The notes under the pieces were generated by a model that searched no databases, was not told the DNA's origin, and saw only the letters and a program-made list of their open reading frames with translations. The position numbers and the translations under genes are program-made. A stretch of DNA of 64,000 nucleotides from Rebecca billardiae RCC1528 (Eukaryota; Haptophyta), in contig OZ251254.1 of NCBI GenBank assembly GCA_965240325.2, positions 620,001 through 684,000 on the forward strand. Reading direction: 5' to 3'. Each line of letters starts with the position of its first letter. The first letter of the stretch is position 1. This document shows, piece by piece, positions 19,412-30,129 of the stretch.

Positions 19412-21737
19412 TCACTGCGCCGCCGCGCGCGCGGCCCGCGCGACGCGGCGCGCTTTGAGCAGCAGCGTCATGTCGGCGCCCGCCGGCGGCCCCCGCCCGC
19501 GCACGCTGTCCGCGTTGGCGGCGACGAGCGCGTCGAAGCGTCCGAAGAGCGGGAAGACCTCCTCGAGCCGCAGCCCGGTGGTCTCCGGCACGCACATCGC
19601 GTAGAAGACGGTCGCGCCCGCGGCGAGCGTGGCGTACAGCGCGAAGGCCCCGGACCAGTGCAGCGCCTCGCACAGCGAGAGGAAGGTGACCGCGCACAGG
19701 AAGGAGGTCGCGCGGTTGGCGGTGGTCGCGAGGCCCATCGCGCGGCCGCGGAGCGAGGCGGGGAAGATCTCGCTGAGCACGAGCCACGTGATCGGTCCGA
19801 ACGAGAGCGCGTGGAACGCCATGTACAGGCCCAGGCCAACGAACGTGCCCACCGAGTGCGCGCTCACGCCCGCGGTCGCGGCGGCGGCGCCGAGCGCGAG
19901 CGTGCGCGCGCGCAGCGAGGCTGCTATCAGCAGCAGGGACAGTGTCAGGCCCACACCGCCTGGGGCGGGGCCGCGTGCGCGCGGGGGCGCGGTGCGGGGA
20001 GGTGACGGCGCGCGCGGCATGAGCGCGTGGCGCACGGCGCCGGGCGAGCCCGGCCCCGCCGCTGCCCCGCGTCGAGCGCCGGGCGCGGCGCCGGGCGCGG
20101 CGCTGGGCGCGGCGCTGGGCGCGGCGCTGGGCACGGCGCGCACCCGTGAGCAGCAGCGGCCTCCGCCCGATCCGGTCCACGTTGAGAAGCGAGTACGTCT
20201 CACACACGAGCTTGACTAAACCCATGCCGACCGTGCCGAGGATGGCGGTCTGCTTGGAGCGCACGCCCGCGCGCTCGAAGATCAGCGGCGAGTAGTAGAT
20301 GATCGACTCGATGCCTGCGCGCCCCGCGCCAGGCAGGAGTAAGCGGGTGGAGCGGGTGGGCGCGCGGAGCGGCGGGCGCGGCCGCTCAGTCACGCGCCCG
20401 GCCGCGTGCGGGCGCTGCAGCGGCTGTGCGCGTCGGGTGCGGCCGAGCGGCGAGTGCGCCGAGGGCGCGCGTGCGAGCGCGCACCCACGGCGTGCTGGCA
20501 CACGGCGAGCACGACGCCGACCACCGTCGCCGTGCGCGCCGGCCCCTTGCGGAACAGCGCCAGCATGCCGCCGCGCGCGGCCGACGACTCCGCGTCCAGC
20601 CGCCTCCGGATCGTCCGGACCGCGGCACTGAGCTCGCGCGTCGAGCAGCGGCCGCCGAGGGTGAGGCCGAGCGTCTCGCGCGCCTGCGCCACGCGGCCCT
20701 TCGAGAGCAGCCAGCGCGGGGACTCGGGCAGGAAGAAGATGCTGTCGCGCGGGCGCGGGCGCCGCAGCGCGCACGGGCGAGCGCGCGCGCAGAGCGCGCG
20801 TGCAGCGGCCGCGGTCAGGCGAGCGCCGCCGCCGCCACCGCCCGCGCGGCCCCGCGCGTCCCGAGCGCGCACGCCCCGTCCCCGCGCACGTGCTCGCGCG
20901 CCGCGCGCCCGCCCAGCCCTTCGCCCCCGCGCGTGCGCCCCGCGCGCACCGCAGCGTGAGCAGCACCCCCGGCAGCACGCCCAGGCCGAGCATCAGCCGC
21001 CACTGCGCGGGGAAGCCGGCCAGTGCGTAGTTGGCGACGTACGCGAGGAGGATGCCGAGGGAGAGCGAGACCTCGGAGAGCGTGACGAGGGAGCCGCGGT
21101 ACTGCGGCGGCGAGAGCTCCGAGATGAACATCGGCGCGACGAGCAGCCCCGCGCCGATGCCGATGCCCTGCAGCAGCCGGCCTAGCAGCAGCACGCGGAA
21201 CGACGCGGCGCACGCCATCACGGCCGAGCCGAGGGTGAAGAAGGTGGAGGAGAGGAAGAGCGTGCTCTTCCGGCCGCACTGGTCCGAGAGCCACCCCGCG
21301 CCGAGCGAGCCGAAGATCGCCGCCGAGTTGATCGCCGACGCGAACAGCTCGGTCTGGTGCGTCGAGAGCTCGAACCTGTCGCGGATGAAGACGAGCACGC
21401 CCGAGATCACGCCGATGTCGTAGCCGAGGAGCATCGCGTCGAGGGCGGAGAAGTAAGCGCACTTGAGCACGAACCACGGCGCGCCGCGGAAGTCGAGGCC
21501 GTGCCCGCCCTCGACGGGCGCGCTCGCGCGCGGGGGCGAGCGCACCGCGAGCTCGGCGCCGCCACGCGCGCCGCCGCCGCCGCGCGCGGCGGACAGGAGC
21601 CGTGGGAGCGGCGCCGGCCGGTCGGCGCTGGCCGAGGGCGCGTCCAGCAGCGGCGCGCGCGGCACGCCGGCGCTCCGCGCGCTGACGCTCGTCCAGAGCG
21701 CCGCCACGCACAGCAAGAGCAGCCGCGGCGTCGCCAT
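19412..21737 (-). CDS. Major-facilitator sugar transporter (GLUT/polyol type)
   Basis: Four exons on the minus strand: 21737-20950, 20741-20485, 20314-20144 and 19959-19412, giving 587 residues. All junctions restore family motifs: LLTLR/IFFLPESPRWLL, HAVG/IESIIYYSP and LLLTG/GVGLTLSLLL. Diagnostic signatures are GYDIGVISG in helix 1, GWLSDQCGRKS in the 2-3 loop, PESPRWLL after helix 6, DRIGRRPLL in the 8-9 loop and PETTG after helix 12. The product should move a hexose, pentose or polyol across a membrane with protons or passively. The N-terminus (MATPRLLLLCVAALWTSVSA) is a cleavable-leader candidate followed by about 60 hydrophilic residues, unusual for plasma-membrane transporters and suggestive of plastid-envelope or endomembrane sorting. 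Intron donors are all GTGCGCGC. It is divergent from the dioxygenase gene at 21854. Confidence 0.88.
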
Positions 21738-21853
21738 CTCGGCCCGAGCGCGGTGGCGATCCCCCCCGCGAAAGGCCGGTCCGGCACTCCGGCGGATACA
21801 AACGGTCGTCCGGGCGGCGGGACCTCACATCGCTCGACGTCGACGCAGCAGCG
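21738..21853. promoter_or_regulatory. Short divergent promoter region (116 bp)
   Basis: Only 116 bases separate the start codons of the sugar transporter (-) and the dioxygenase-like gene (+), so transcription in both directions must start within or very near this interval. No TATA-like word is visible. The role is inferred from spacing alone. Confidence 0.5.
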
Positions 21854-23246
21854 ATGGCGGCGATCACGCGCGAGGCGCTCCAAGACGTGGCGTACTGGCG
21901 CCGGCTGTGCCCGCACCTCCACGTGTGCGACGAGGCGTTCGTGCGCGCGCACGCGCCCGGCCCCGTCGCGCACGCCGCCGGCCCGGACTTGAGCGCGCAC
22001 GTGCGCACCGGACTGATCGAGGACGGCTTTGCCGTGCTGCCGGCCGAGCGGCTGCGCTGGGCGGTGCCCGTGGAGGCGCTCGCGCGCGGCGTGCGCCTGC
22101 TGCTCGAGGCGGGGTGGCCGCCGACGGCGATCGCCGTGTACGACGAGACCTGGCTGCTCCACGCGCAGGCGGCCCGGCTCGTCGGCGCCGCGACCGCGCA
22201 GCCGGCAGCAGAGGGGCAGAACCAGAACCGACCGTGCCTTGACGTCGTCGCGTTCGCCGTCGACCCGGCGGACGGCTCGCGCGGCTTCTCGCCGCACCGC
22301 GACCGGCAGCCGGACAACTGGGTGGCGCGCGGCTTCCCCGCGCCCATCGCCGCCTCGTTCTGGCCCGACGGCGCGCCTCGGTACGCGACCCTCTGGCTGG
22401 CGCTCACAGAGGCCACCCCGGCTAACTCGTGCCTCACGTTTGTGCCGAGGGCCGTCGACCCGGGCTACGGCGCGGAGGGGGACCGGCCGGAGGACGGCGC
22501 GGCGGAGGTGCTGGCGCGCGCGCTGGGGAGCGCGCCCGACGCCGCGCAGCGCGTGCGCTGCGTCCCGCTGCGCGCGGGCGGCTGCTCGGTGCACTCGCAC
22601 CGCACCATCCACTGGGGCACCGCGTGCGCTCCCGCCGTCGGCGCGGGCGCGCGGCCGGCCGCGCCGCCGCGCCTCTCGCTCTCCTTCGCCTTCGCGGACC
22701 CGGGCTTCGAGCCGGCGTACCTCGCGCCGGACGACATGCGCGCCGCGCCGCGCCGTGGGGAGCCCGGGGCGCCGCCGCGCCCGGCGGCGGCACACGAGGC
22801 GCGCCGGCCGCATGCCGGCGCGGCCGGCGCGCGCGGCGGCGGTGGCGAGGCCGGCAGCGCCCGCGCCGAGCCCGCGGCCACTGCCGCGCCCTCGGCCGGC
22901 GCCGATGTCTTCCCGACCTTCGAGGCGCGCATCGCGCTGGTGTGCGCGCAGGTGCTCAACTACTCGTCGCTCGCGCACACGGACGCGGCCGGCTGGCGCG
23001 CGCTCGCCGGGCCGGCGCTCGCCGGCGCCGCGCGCCCCGCGCGCGCGCTGCACACGCTGCACGAAGCGGTGCGGCGCGCGGCCGCACCGTGCCGGCTGAG
23101 CGCGCAGTACGGCGCAGAGCTGGCGGCCAAGCTGGCGAGCTTCACCGCCGCGGCGCGCGGCGCGCGCACGGTGCCGCTCGTCACGATGGGCGCCGGCGCC
23201 ATGGGCCAGGCCAACGCGCGCCAGGACGCACACGCCGAGAGCGGCA

Positions 23247-23309
<63 letters not shown>

Positions 23310-23836
23310 TCACTGGAGGCGAGGCGGAGGCACGCGCAGCCGCGTGGCTTCGCGCGTCCGCGCTGCCGACGCACCGGCCGCAGCGCGGCGCGCAGCCGCA
23401 TGGCGACGACGACGCCGCCGACGACGACGACGACGACGACGAGGAGGAGGAGCAGCTGGACGACGCGCTGGACGCGCTGCTCGACGCTGAGATGGGCGGG
23501 GTGCGGTACGCGGACGACTTTGACGCGCTCGACGACGGCGGCGAGCAGCCTCGGCGAGCGCAGGAGCGCGCCCGCCAGCCAGAGGGGCAGCTGCCAGGAG
23601 GCGAGGGCGAAGAGGCAGGGCAGCGCGCCGCCGCGCGCCGCCGGCAGACGGCGGCCCCTGCGCCCGGCGACGTGCGAGCAGGCCGGGCGCTGCCGAGCAG
23701 GGCGGCGGGCGGCATGGGCACGCGCGCAGGCGGCGGGCGCGTGCGGCCGACAGTGGACACGCGTGCACGGCGATCTCGGCGGCAGCGGATGCTTGTCCTC
23801 CGCACGCTGGCGGCCGTGGGCCCGACACGTCGTTGA
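21854..23836 (+). CDS. Phytanoyl-CoA-dioxygenase-like Fe(II)/2-oxoglutarate oxygenase
   Basis: 660 residues from ATG 21854, no intron needed. The N-terminal half (about 1-300) looks like a PhyH-family double-stranded beta-helix: LIEDGFAVLP at the start of the fold, the iron-binding HxD in FSPHRDRQPDNW (about residue 147), LWLALTEATPANSCLTFVP, the distal iron His in VHSHRTIHWG (about 252), and an Arg on a downstream strand (PPRLSLSFAFADP) able to bind 2-oxoglutarate. The substrate cannot be deduced. The C-terminal half is low complexity, with about 20 consecutive Asp near residue 475 (GAC repeat, 23249-23308) and a second Asp/Glu run near 520, ending in a basic tail. The tail may be nuclear or regulatory; this is speculation. 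Confidence 0.7.
23249..23308 (+). repeat. (GAC)n tract encoding polyaspartate
   Basis: About 20 GAC units in frame within the dioxygenase-like gene; a shorter, imperfect GAC/GAG run follows at 23401-23460. Confidence 0.9.
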
Positions 23837-24784
23837 TCCACGACTGATACGTCCGAGGCTGGCGAGTTACTCCGTACTCGGCTGACTGTACCGGAGTCAC
23901 TATGCACGCCTCTCAGTGACTAGTCTCAGCCCGCGCCCGCCGTGAGCCCGCTCGGCCTCCTCACTACTCGGTCACTGCCACATCAGTGGCCACTGGGCCT
24001 CCGTGAGTGTCGGACCGAGACGGACTCCGTGACCGGTCCGACGAGGGCCGAGCGGGAGTCCGAGCCCGCCGGGTCGGCGGTCCTGCATGCGCCGATCGAT
24101 GTGACCGCTCAGCGCTCTGATCATTGATGGCGCACGTATTAGCTGCATATATGAGTACGTACACTACGTACTCATACGACTGTATATGCTGCAGCAGTGT
24201 CCGACCCGGACGATCCGACTCGCCGACGACTATACGACTGTACTGCTTATACCGGTCTAAACAGTCTGCTGTAGTACTTACGTACTATATAAACGGTACT
24301 GAACTGTCCCGCCGACTGCTGTCTGCTATTATTAGTATTACGGTGGCGACTCGCCACTCGGACCGTGATCGGCACGCAGCACGCTCACTGCAGAGTGCAG
24401 CACGGACTCGGAGTCGACGGAGTCCCACTCCCTGAGTCGACTCGCGATCCCAAGTGGCACTCGGCTCGGTCACGCCGTCACACAGCCCGGACCGTCATGA
24501 CTCATCAGCACCAGCTCAGCACAATAATGGTCTGAGACGACGAGCTCTGATCTGGCGGATCAAATTCAATGTCATCACACGGCGTCACGGCCACGGCCCG
24601 GCCGCTGAGTGCGGGCTGACCCCGCCTGACTGCCACGGATTCGCAGGCAATCGCCATCGGTGTTCGCCTTCCTCATCACATCCAATCGCATGCGATGAGC
24701 AGGTAGGCTTGGCACGTCCACGCCCACGGGCACGCTCCAGCCATTCCAAGCGGCTGAGCCTCGTGTCGGGCCTCGGAGGCTGCT
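23837..24784. other. Convergent intergenic region
   Basis: An AT-rich stretch at 24110-24330 (TATATGCTGC, ACTATATAAACGG) lies between two GC-rich shoulders. No gene or repeat family is recognised. Confidence 0.5.
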
Positions 24785-25201
24785 TCATACTCGGCTGTGC
24801 CGTCTCCTGGGCGCCGCGGTGGCGCCGGCTCCGCGGGGAGCGTGGCCGTACGATTCATCGACGGCGAAGGCGTCGAAGGAGAGGCGGTCGACGACGGCGT
24901 ATGCGCTCACATCAAGCCGCGCGATACGGCTCTTCGGGCTGCCCGTGGTGCTCAGCCATCGTCGCATCTGCTCGACCGCGCTCGCCGCCCCCTCGACAAC
25001 GCCCACGACCGTCCCCTCCGGCGTGTTCCTGCACCAGCCCACGAGGCCGAGCTCGTCGGCGCGGCGCTTCGTGTACGCGCGGAAGAAGACGCGCTGCACG
25101 CGGCCGTGCACGGTGAACTCAAGCCGGACGAGCGCGCCCGCCGCGGCAGGCGCTGGCGCGGCCATGGCGCAGCAGGCCAGCGCCAGCAGCCGCGCAGGCA
25201 T
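24785..25201 (-). CDS. Acylphosphatase
   Basis: 138 residues from ATG 25201 (minus). The core spans about residues 25-110: VRLEFTVHGRVQRVFFRAYT, with the catalytic Arg in VFFR (about residue 42), and ADELGLVGWCRNTPEGTVVG with the catalytic Asn in RNT (about 60), then VEGAASAVEQMRRWL. The GRVQ-x-VFFR...GLVGW-x-xNT-x-GTV pattern is diagnostic for acylphosphatase, which hydrolyses carboxyl-phosphate bonds such as those in 1,3-bisphosphoglycerate or acetyl phosphate. The first 22 residues (MPARLLALACCAMAAPAPAAAG) are hydrophobic and may be a leader; the second Met would give a cytosolic form close to the usual 98-residue size at its N-terminus. The last 25 residues extend beyond the family domain. 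Confidence 0.9.
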   Translation of the reverse strand: MPARLLALACCAMAAPAPAAAGALVRLEFTVHGRVQRVFFRAYTKRRADELGLVGWCRNTPEGTVVGVVEGAASAVEQMRRWLSTTGSPKSRIARLDVSAYAVVDRLSFDAFAVDESYGHAPRGAGATAAPRRRHSRV

Positions 25202-25428
25202 GGAGGCGGCCCACGGTGCCCAACCAAAATAATCTTAATCCAATCTGCTGATCTCGTCATCTATCTGGCAGCCGTCCGCCGCTGGACGCTGTCTGAGACG
25301 AGTTCATGAGAGCGGAACGACCCGTCGACCGCCGTTTGGCGGCCGAACGCCGCTTGGACCAACGATCATCACGGAAGATCACGTGGACGGCACGGAATTA
25401 CGAGGGGGGCGGCTTCCGTTCGGGGGGC
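25202..25428. promoter_or_regulatory. Divergent promoter region (227 bp)
   Basis: Shared upstream region of the acylphosphatase (-) and the FKBP gene (+). An ATG at 25306 is in frame with the FKBP gene, so part of this interval could be coding. Confidence 0.4.
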
Positions 25429-26046
25429 ATGATGATCGTGGCCGTTCACCCCCTGCTCGTGCTCACGGCGCTTGCGCCGGGCGGCTACAGCAGGGTGCAG
25501 CTCAGCCGGCGCAACGCAATGCTCGCCGGGTACGGCTGTGCCTTCGTCCCCTTCGCCGCGCGCTCCGCGCTGGACACCCCCGAGGTCCGCGGCCTGGACA
25601 AGGAGGAGGTGGTGAAGGGATTTCAGACTCTCGAGTCCGGCGTGCGCTACGCCGAGCTCAAGGCGGGGAAGGGGGAGGGCGAGCTCCGCACGGGCTCGAC
25701 GGGGCTCATGCAGTGGGTCCTCCGGCGCAGCGACGGCTACTTCGTCGACTCCTCCTCGCAGCACGCCTTCGAGCCCGTGCGCATCCGCGTCGGCCAGGGC
25801 GAGCTCGGAAAAGCGCTGGACGAAGCGCTGGTGGGGATGCGGCCGGGAGGCGTGCGTCGCGTGCTCGTGCCCGTCAAGCTCGCGGCCGCGCCAAAGCAGC
25901 TGGCCGAGAAGCTGGGCCTCGAGTTCGGGCCCTCGCGCCAACTCGAGCGCCAGCTGCAGCGCGGCGCCGCCGACCCTTACGCGGTCCTCGTCTTTGAGCT
26001 CCAGCTCGACAAGGTCGTCCCGCCATCATCCGACGACGGCAATTGA
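25429..26046 (+). CDS. FKBP-type peptidyl-prolyl isomerase, probably organellar
   Basis: 205 residues from ATG 25429; the in-frame ATG at 25306 would add 41 residues, but the hydrophobic leader MMIVAVHPLLVLTALAPGG favours 25429. After a second segment typical of lumen targeting (RRNAMLAGYGCAFVPFAARSA, a twin-Arg followed by a hydrophobic stretch) comes the FKBP fold: LESGVRYAELKAGKGEGELR, MQWVLRRSDGYFVDSS, then LGKALDEALVGMRPGGVRRVLVP and a final strand YAVLVFELQLDKV. These match plant thylakoid-lumen FKBPs in order and spacing. The double Arg plus hydrophobic run suggests Tat import into the thylakoid lumen, which is inference. It would catalyse cis-trans isomerisation of prolyl bonds. Confidence 0.82.
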   Translation: MMIVAVHPLLVLTALAPGGYSRVQLSRRNAMLAGYGCAFVPFAARSALDTPEVRGLDKEEVVKGFQTLESGVRYAELKAGKGEGELRTGSTGLMQWVLRRSDGYFVDSSSQHAFEPVRIRVGQGELGKALDEALVGMRPGGVRRVLVPVKLAAAPKQLAEKLGLEFGPSRQLERQLQRGAADPYAVLVFELQLDKVVPPSSDDGN

Positions 26047-26852
26047 CATACTTCGTCAGTCCCACGAGTCATCATCTTGGACGCTGGTGGGGTGCGCGTC
26101 AGTCAGTAGTAGCAGTAGTCGATTGTATCATTTCATCGTCAGCGCAGCGCGCGCGCATGACTGACCCGTGAGTCGTGACCGCCTGGCGCGCGGATTGACC
26201 GCCGATCAGGCGCTTGCGCCGTCATCGAGTTGACGACGAGTTCGACATCATGAGTGATCACTCATCGTCAGCCGATCAGACTCCGATGAGCAGATTATCT
26301 ATCTGACGGATATTATCAGTCGTCTGTCTATCTGCGCACTCATCACTCAAATAAAACAGCAGTGATGACTGCTCCGCTGTCCGCACCGTATTGGCTCCGC
26401 CACACGGGCCGCCCGTGCGCCCCGTGCCCATGCGGGCCGGCGACACCTGCAGCGCGCAGTTCGCCGCTGTCGTCCGGCGCGCCCGGCCGCCGGGGCTGCG
26501 CGCGCGGGCATGAACCGCAAATCGCATGCGCACGACGTACTCGCCAGCGCTGAGCGACGCGCGACGCCGCCAGCCGTCGAGCAGCGCGCGATGCAGCACG
26601 ATGATCACGGAGAGGAAGTAGCCGACGATTTCTGCGCGAGCGCGCCGGCGCAGCCTCGGGCGCAGCAGCAGCTGCAGCAGCTGCGAGTGATGCCGTGCGA
26701 CACAGCGCTGCAGGGCGAACGCGCCGGGGCGTCGACGCGGTGGCACTGCCGCTGCGCTGACTGCTGCACCGCTGTCGGTGCGCCGAGCTGGGCCCTGGCA
26801 CGCCTGCGGCCTCTGAGGCGGCGCGCACTCGCGCGCACTCTCGCGACGCCGC
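26047..26852. other. Convergent intergenic region
   Basis: 26047-26350 is AT-richer, with repeated ATCATC/CAGTC words. 26390-26852 is GC-rich and open on the minus strand, but that frame has no recognisable family and no start. Confidence 0.45.
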
Positions 26853-28307
26853 TCATGAGCCGCCGGAGCCCCCGCACACCCCGCACGTGTGTCGGCACGC
26901 GTCGCGCACGCGGTGGCGGCCGCACTGCAGAGCGCGAGGCTCACACCAGTCCTCTCCCTTGGCGTCGCGGCAGGGCGGTGGCGCAGGCGAGGGCGAGGGC
27001 GGCGGCGGCGGTGCGGGCGAGGGCGAGGGCGGCGGCGGCGAGGGCGGCGCGCGTGGCGGCGGCGACGGCGATGGCGGCGACGATGGCGACGGCACGCGCC
27101 GGTTCGAGCGGCGGCGCCGGCCGCCATCGTCGCCGCCCGAGCTGGCGGCGGGACCGGCGGCGCTGCCGCTGCCGCCGCCGTCGGCAGTCGTGCCCAGCGC
27201 GCCGCTGGCGCCCCCCTCCTCCTCGTCGTCCTCCTCCTCCTCGACGTCCGCCGGGAACGTGGGCGTGGGCAGCTTGCACGCCTTCGCCATCGTCAGCATG
27301 GACGACTCGACCACGTGCAGCTGCGCCTTGCGCGCGGCGGCGAGATCGGTCCTGCGCTTGAGCGAGCGTTGCAGGCGGCCGTTCTCGGCCAGTGTCTCAC
27401 GCAGGGCGATGCGCAGCTGGTTCGAGTCGAGCGAGGCGACGGGCTCGCCGAGCCGGCGGTCGGAGGCGGCGGCGGTGAGTTTGTCCATCAGCGCCTTGCG
27501 CTCCGCGTCGGACTGCGGCCCCACGTCGATCACCGCGCCGAGCCCGGAGCGCAGGCAATCTCGGTCGGCGAGATCGCACTCGATGGCAAAGCCCATCGTC
27601 GAGCGGTTGAGGTCGGGCCGGCTGCGGCGGTGGCGCGAGCGGCGGTGGCGCGCGTGGCTCGCGAGGGCGAGCGGAGCGGCGCACGTCCCGTTCGGCCCGA
27701 GCCCGAGCCCGTCCTCCAGGTCCGCCGCCGTCGGCGCGTACTCCGGGTTGGGCTCGCAGTCGTAGATGAAGTATCGGACGCCAAATCGCTTGCCGGCCTC
27801 GCGGAAGCGGCAGTTCTTCATCGAGGCCTGCTCGGTGCACATCCCGCGCGAGGGCCCGCCGTAGCGCACGCCGTGATTCGCCGCGATCTTCACCAGGCCC
27901 TCGTTCATGCACACCTGCGAGCACGTGCACGGCCCCTCCTTGTTGAGGGCGACCGCGTTCCACGCGCGGCCCGCGTCGCACACGCACGGCCCGCCGGTCT
28001 CGGGGTCGACGCAGCCGTCGTAGCCCTTGGCGGGGCAGCCCTGCTGCTTGTCGGTGCACAGCTTGGCCTTGTCCGCCTCGTGCTCCGGGTACGGCTGCCC
28101 CTTCTCCAGCGCGGGCGGCACCTCGTCATACTCCAGCCCAAACACACCCAGCAGCTCATCGACCTCGCGCTCGCTCAGCTCGGCGGGCGGTTGGGCTGCG
28201 GAGGGCGGGAGCGGGAGGAGGGCGTAGATGGCGAGCGAGAGCAGCGCGAGCGCGCTCGATGTGAGCAGCACGAGCGCCACCGCGCGACCTCGCCGAGGCC
28301 CGGCCAT
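26853..28307 (-). CDS. Single-pass membrane protein with Cys-rich ectodomain, Pro-rich stalk and C-terminal ShK domain
   Basis: 484 residues from ATG 28307 (a preceding in-frame GTG is ignored). Residues 8-33 form one hydrophobic anchor (VALVLLTSSALALLSLAIYA), giving a type II or secreted topology. Residues 80-250 are Cys-rich: CTDKQQGC, GCVDPETGGPCVCDAG, CTCSQVCMNEG, MCTEQASMKNCRF, then CDLADRDCLRSG. A charged helical region (290-370) ends in an acidic EEEEDDEEE run, followed by a PSPPPP stalk like those of algal cell-wall glycoproteins. The C-terminus is a ShK-type module, CRDAKGEDWC...RDACRHTCGVC, with six Cys. ShK modules occur in many extracellular enzymes and are not by themselves evidence of a toxin. 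The Cys-rich part is not assigned to a family. Likely located at the cell surface or in the Golgi. Confidence 0.68.
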   Translation of the reverse strand: MAGPRRGRAVALVLLTSSALALLSLAIYALLPLPPSAAQPPAELSEREVDELLGVFGLEYDEVPPALEKGQPYPEHEADKAKLCTDKQQGCPAKGYDGCVDPETGGPCVCDAGRAWNAVALNKEGPCTCSQVCMNEGLVKIAANHGVRYGGPSRGMCTEQASMKNCRFREAGKRFGVRYFIYDCEPNPEYAPTAADLEDGLGLGPNGTCAAPLALASHARHRRSRHRRSRPDLNRSTMGFAIECDLADRDCLRSGLGAVIDVGPQSDAERKALMDKLTAAASDRRLGEPVASLDSNQLRIALRETLAENGRLQRSLKRRTDLAAARKAQLHVVESSMLTMAKACKLPTPTFPADVEEEEDDEEEGGASGALGTTADGGGSGSAAGPAASSGGDDGGRRRRSNRRVPSPSSPPSPSPPPRAPPSPPPPSPSPAPPPPPSPSPAPPPCRDAKGEDWCEPRALQCGRHRVRDACRHTCGVCGGSGGS

Positions 28308-28561
28308 CACGTCCGCCGCCGATTAGTGGCAGCCTGCCAGCAAGCTGCAGCGGCAGCCCGAGAATCGGATCAGCTTTTGCTGGTTTGCTGTTGCGCCCGG
28401 AGCGCGTTCTGAACGAGCCAGGCGGGAGCATTTGCAGGCGGCGCTGGGGCAGGGTGGGACGTTGTCGTGCTGGAACGCGGCAGGCCGGCAAGCAAAGAAG
28501 CGCGTGCCAGCAGAGTCCGGGCTAAGGATTCCGGGCTCGCCGGAAGCCACGTTGGCGGGCA
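28308..28561. promoter_or_regulatory. Divergent promoter region (254 bp)
   Basis: Separates the start codons of the ShK protein (-) and the DUF1995 protein (+). No core promoter word recognised. Confidence 0.4.
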
Positions 28562-29344
28562 ATGGCGGCCCTGAGCGGGATCGCGGCAGTGATGGCCCTC
28601 GCCAGCCACGGGCTTGTCAGCTGGCCCAACTGGGCGCCAAAGGTGATGGCCCGGCAGGCGGCCGGCGCGACCACCGCCGCGCTCCTGCTCGGCAAGAGCC
28701 GCCTCTCGTACGAGGTGCCGCCGCGCACTGGCCGAGACTCCTACATGCAGTACTACGCCTCGGGCCGCGACGTTGCCGCCGAGCTCTCGCGCACGCCCGC
28801 GCTGAGGCTGCGCGGCTCGTCGCTGTATGCCGTGCTGCCGAATCGAGAGGAGACCGCTCGCGCCGCGAAGCGCTTTGGCTGCTCCGTCGCCGCGCTCCCC
28901 GCCTTCGCCGCCGGCACGCTGCCGGAGCGCGCGCCCAAGCCGGCAGCCACCATCTTCGTCGCGCCCGGCTTCAACACATACGAGTACAACGAGGTGGCGC
29001 AGGGCGCGAAGCGGTGCGGCGGGGGGCCGACACTCGTCGTCAACGGCCAGCTCGAGCGCACCACCTCGGGCTACTACCCGCGCGCCGTCTACTCGAGCGA
29101 GCTCTACGGCCCTGGCGTGCAGGAGTTTTACAAGAGCTTCACGGCCGCCTACATCGTGAAGGCGTACCCGGAAGCGGGCGGCTACCTGCTGCGCGCGTTT
29201 CCCGAGCCATTCCAGCTCTTCCTTGAGACTGGCACCCGGGCGCGCTCCAACCCGGTGCGCGTGGGCACCATGCGCGAGCTGCCGGCGTACGCGGAAGCCA
29301 TCCGTGTCCTGCGCGAGGCGGCTGCCAGCGGCAGGCGGCAATAA
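28562..29344 (+). CDS. DUF1995-family protein, probable plastid protein
   Basis: 260 residues from ATG 28562. The leader MAALSGIAAVMALASHGLVSW is hydrophobic. Features consistent with the DUF1995 family of photosynthetic organisms are LYAVLPNREETARAAKRFGC, then TIFVAPGFNTYEYNEVAQGA (about residue 138), TLVVNGQLERTTSGYYPR, YKSFTAAYIVKAYPEAGGYL and LRAFPEPFQLFLE (the aromatic-Pro strand at about 215). In plants this family includes LPA3-like photosystem assembly factors, but the group has an uncertain biochemical role, so I give no function. Divergent from the ShK gene. Confidence 0.62.
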   Translation: MAALSGIAAVMALASHGLVSWPNWAPKVMARQAAGATTAALLLGKSRLSYEVPPRTGRDSYMQYYASGRDVAAELSRTPALRLRGSSLYAVLPNREETARAAKRFGCSVAALPAFAAGTLPERAPKPAATIFVAPGFNTYEYNEVAQGAKRCGGGPTLVVNGQLERTTSGYYPRAVYSSELYGPGVQEFYKSFTAAYIVKAYPEAGGYLLRAFPEPFQLFLETGTRARSNPVRVGTMRELPAYAEAIRVLREAAASGRRQ

Positions 29345-30129
29345 CCGTGTCGGATATCGGATGCGCGCGACCCGGCGCACCTCGTCCGAGCCGACGGTCA
29401 TCATCATCAGTCGGTATATACGACGGGCGCGCGCGGTCATCAATCCATTGCTGATGCATATATCTGCTGATGACATGCAGCGAGCATCACGGCGGATCGC
29501 CGCGCCGCAGCAGCCCTCGGAGTGACGAGTCGGCGGACCGTGACGACTGACGCCCGGACCGTGCGTCCGTGGCCTGTGGCCAGTGCCCAGCGCAGTATAG
29601 GTGCTAAGTCAGGCATTGGCACTGCGCGCTCTCTGGAGAAGTGCTCGCGTACGGTCGACGACATGATAGCAGTCACGCGCCGGCCGCTGACTTCTGCGCG
29701 CCTGGGCGCGAGCGCCCAGGGTGCGCGCGCCGCGCGCGAGGCTGCGGCCGGCGCGGCATGAGGATGAGCCGTTGAGGGCGCGCCGCTTCAACGAGAGCTC
29801 GCAGCAGCTGCAGGCAGGAGCGCAGAGGCGACAGAGTAGAAGGTCGAGGCCGCTCTTGCTGGCGCGCGTGTGCTGACGGCACGCGCGCGGTCGGCCGATC
29901 CGCCCGGCTCGCGAGCCACCACAAACTGCGGCCGCCCGATGCCGTCGAGCACGCTCCACTCCCGCCGCGCATGCGCAATTGCACACGCTGCCAAGCGCCG
30001 TGAAGCTGCGCGGCCACGCGCTCGCGGCGAGTCGTATGATGGGTTCGGCGCGCCCGCGCCCGTCCGTCCATGCGCCTGCTGCCCAGCACGGCGATGCGCG
30101 CCGCTCAACGGCTCGGCCATCAGCGGTCG
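29345..30129. other. Convergent intergenic region
   Basis: No gene supported. Open frames on the minus strand (29609-30250) overlap the 3' end of the glycosyltransferase and show no conserved motif. Confidence 0.5.

Noticed and set aside
22408-23490. Alternative + frames within the dioxygenase-like gene
   Set aside because: Shadow frames rich in Arg; the catalytic motifs all lie in the 21854 frame.
26276-26852. Possible additional minus-strand exon (EIVGYFLSVIIVLHRALLDG)
   Set aside because: A hydrophobic segment is present, but there is no start, no splice link to the ShK gene and no family.
26853-28307. ShK module as evidence of a toxin
   Set aside because: ShK domains are common in membrane and secreted algal proteins and enzymes; the anchor and Pro-rich stalk argue for a surface protein.
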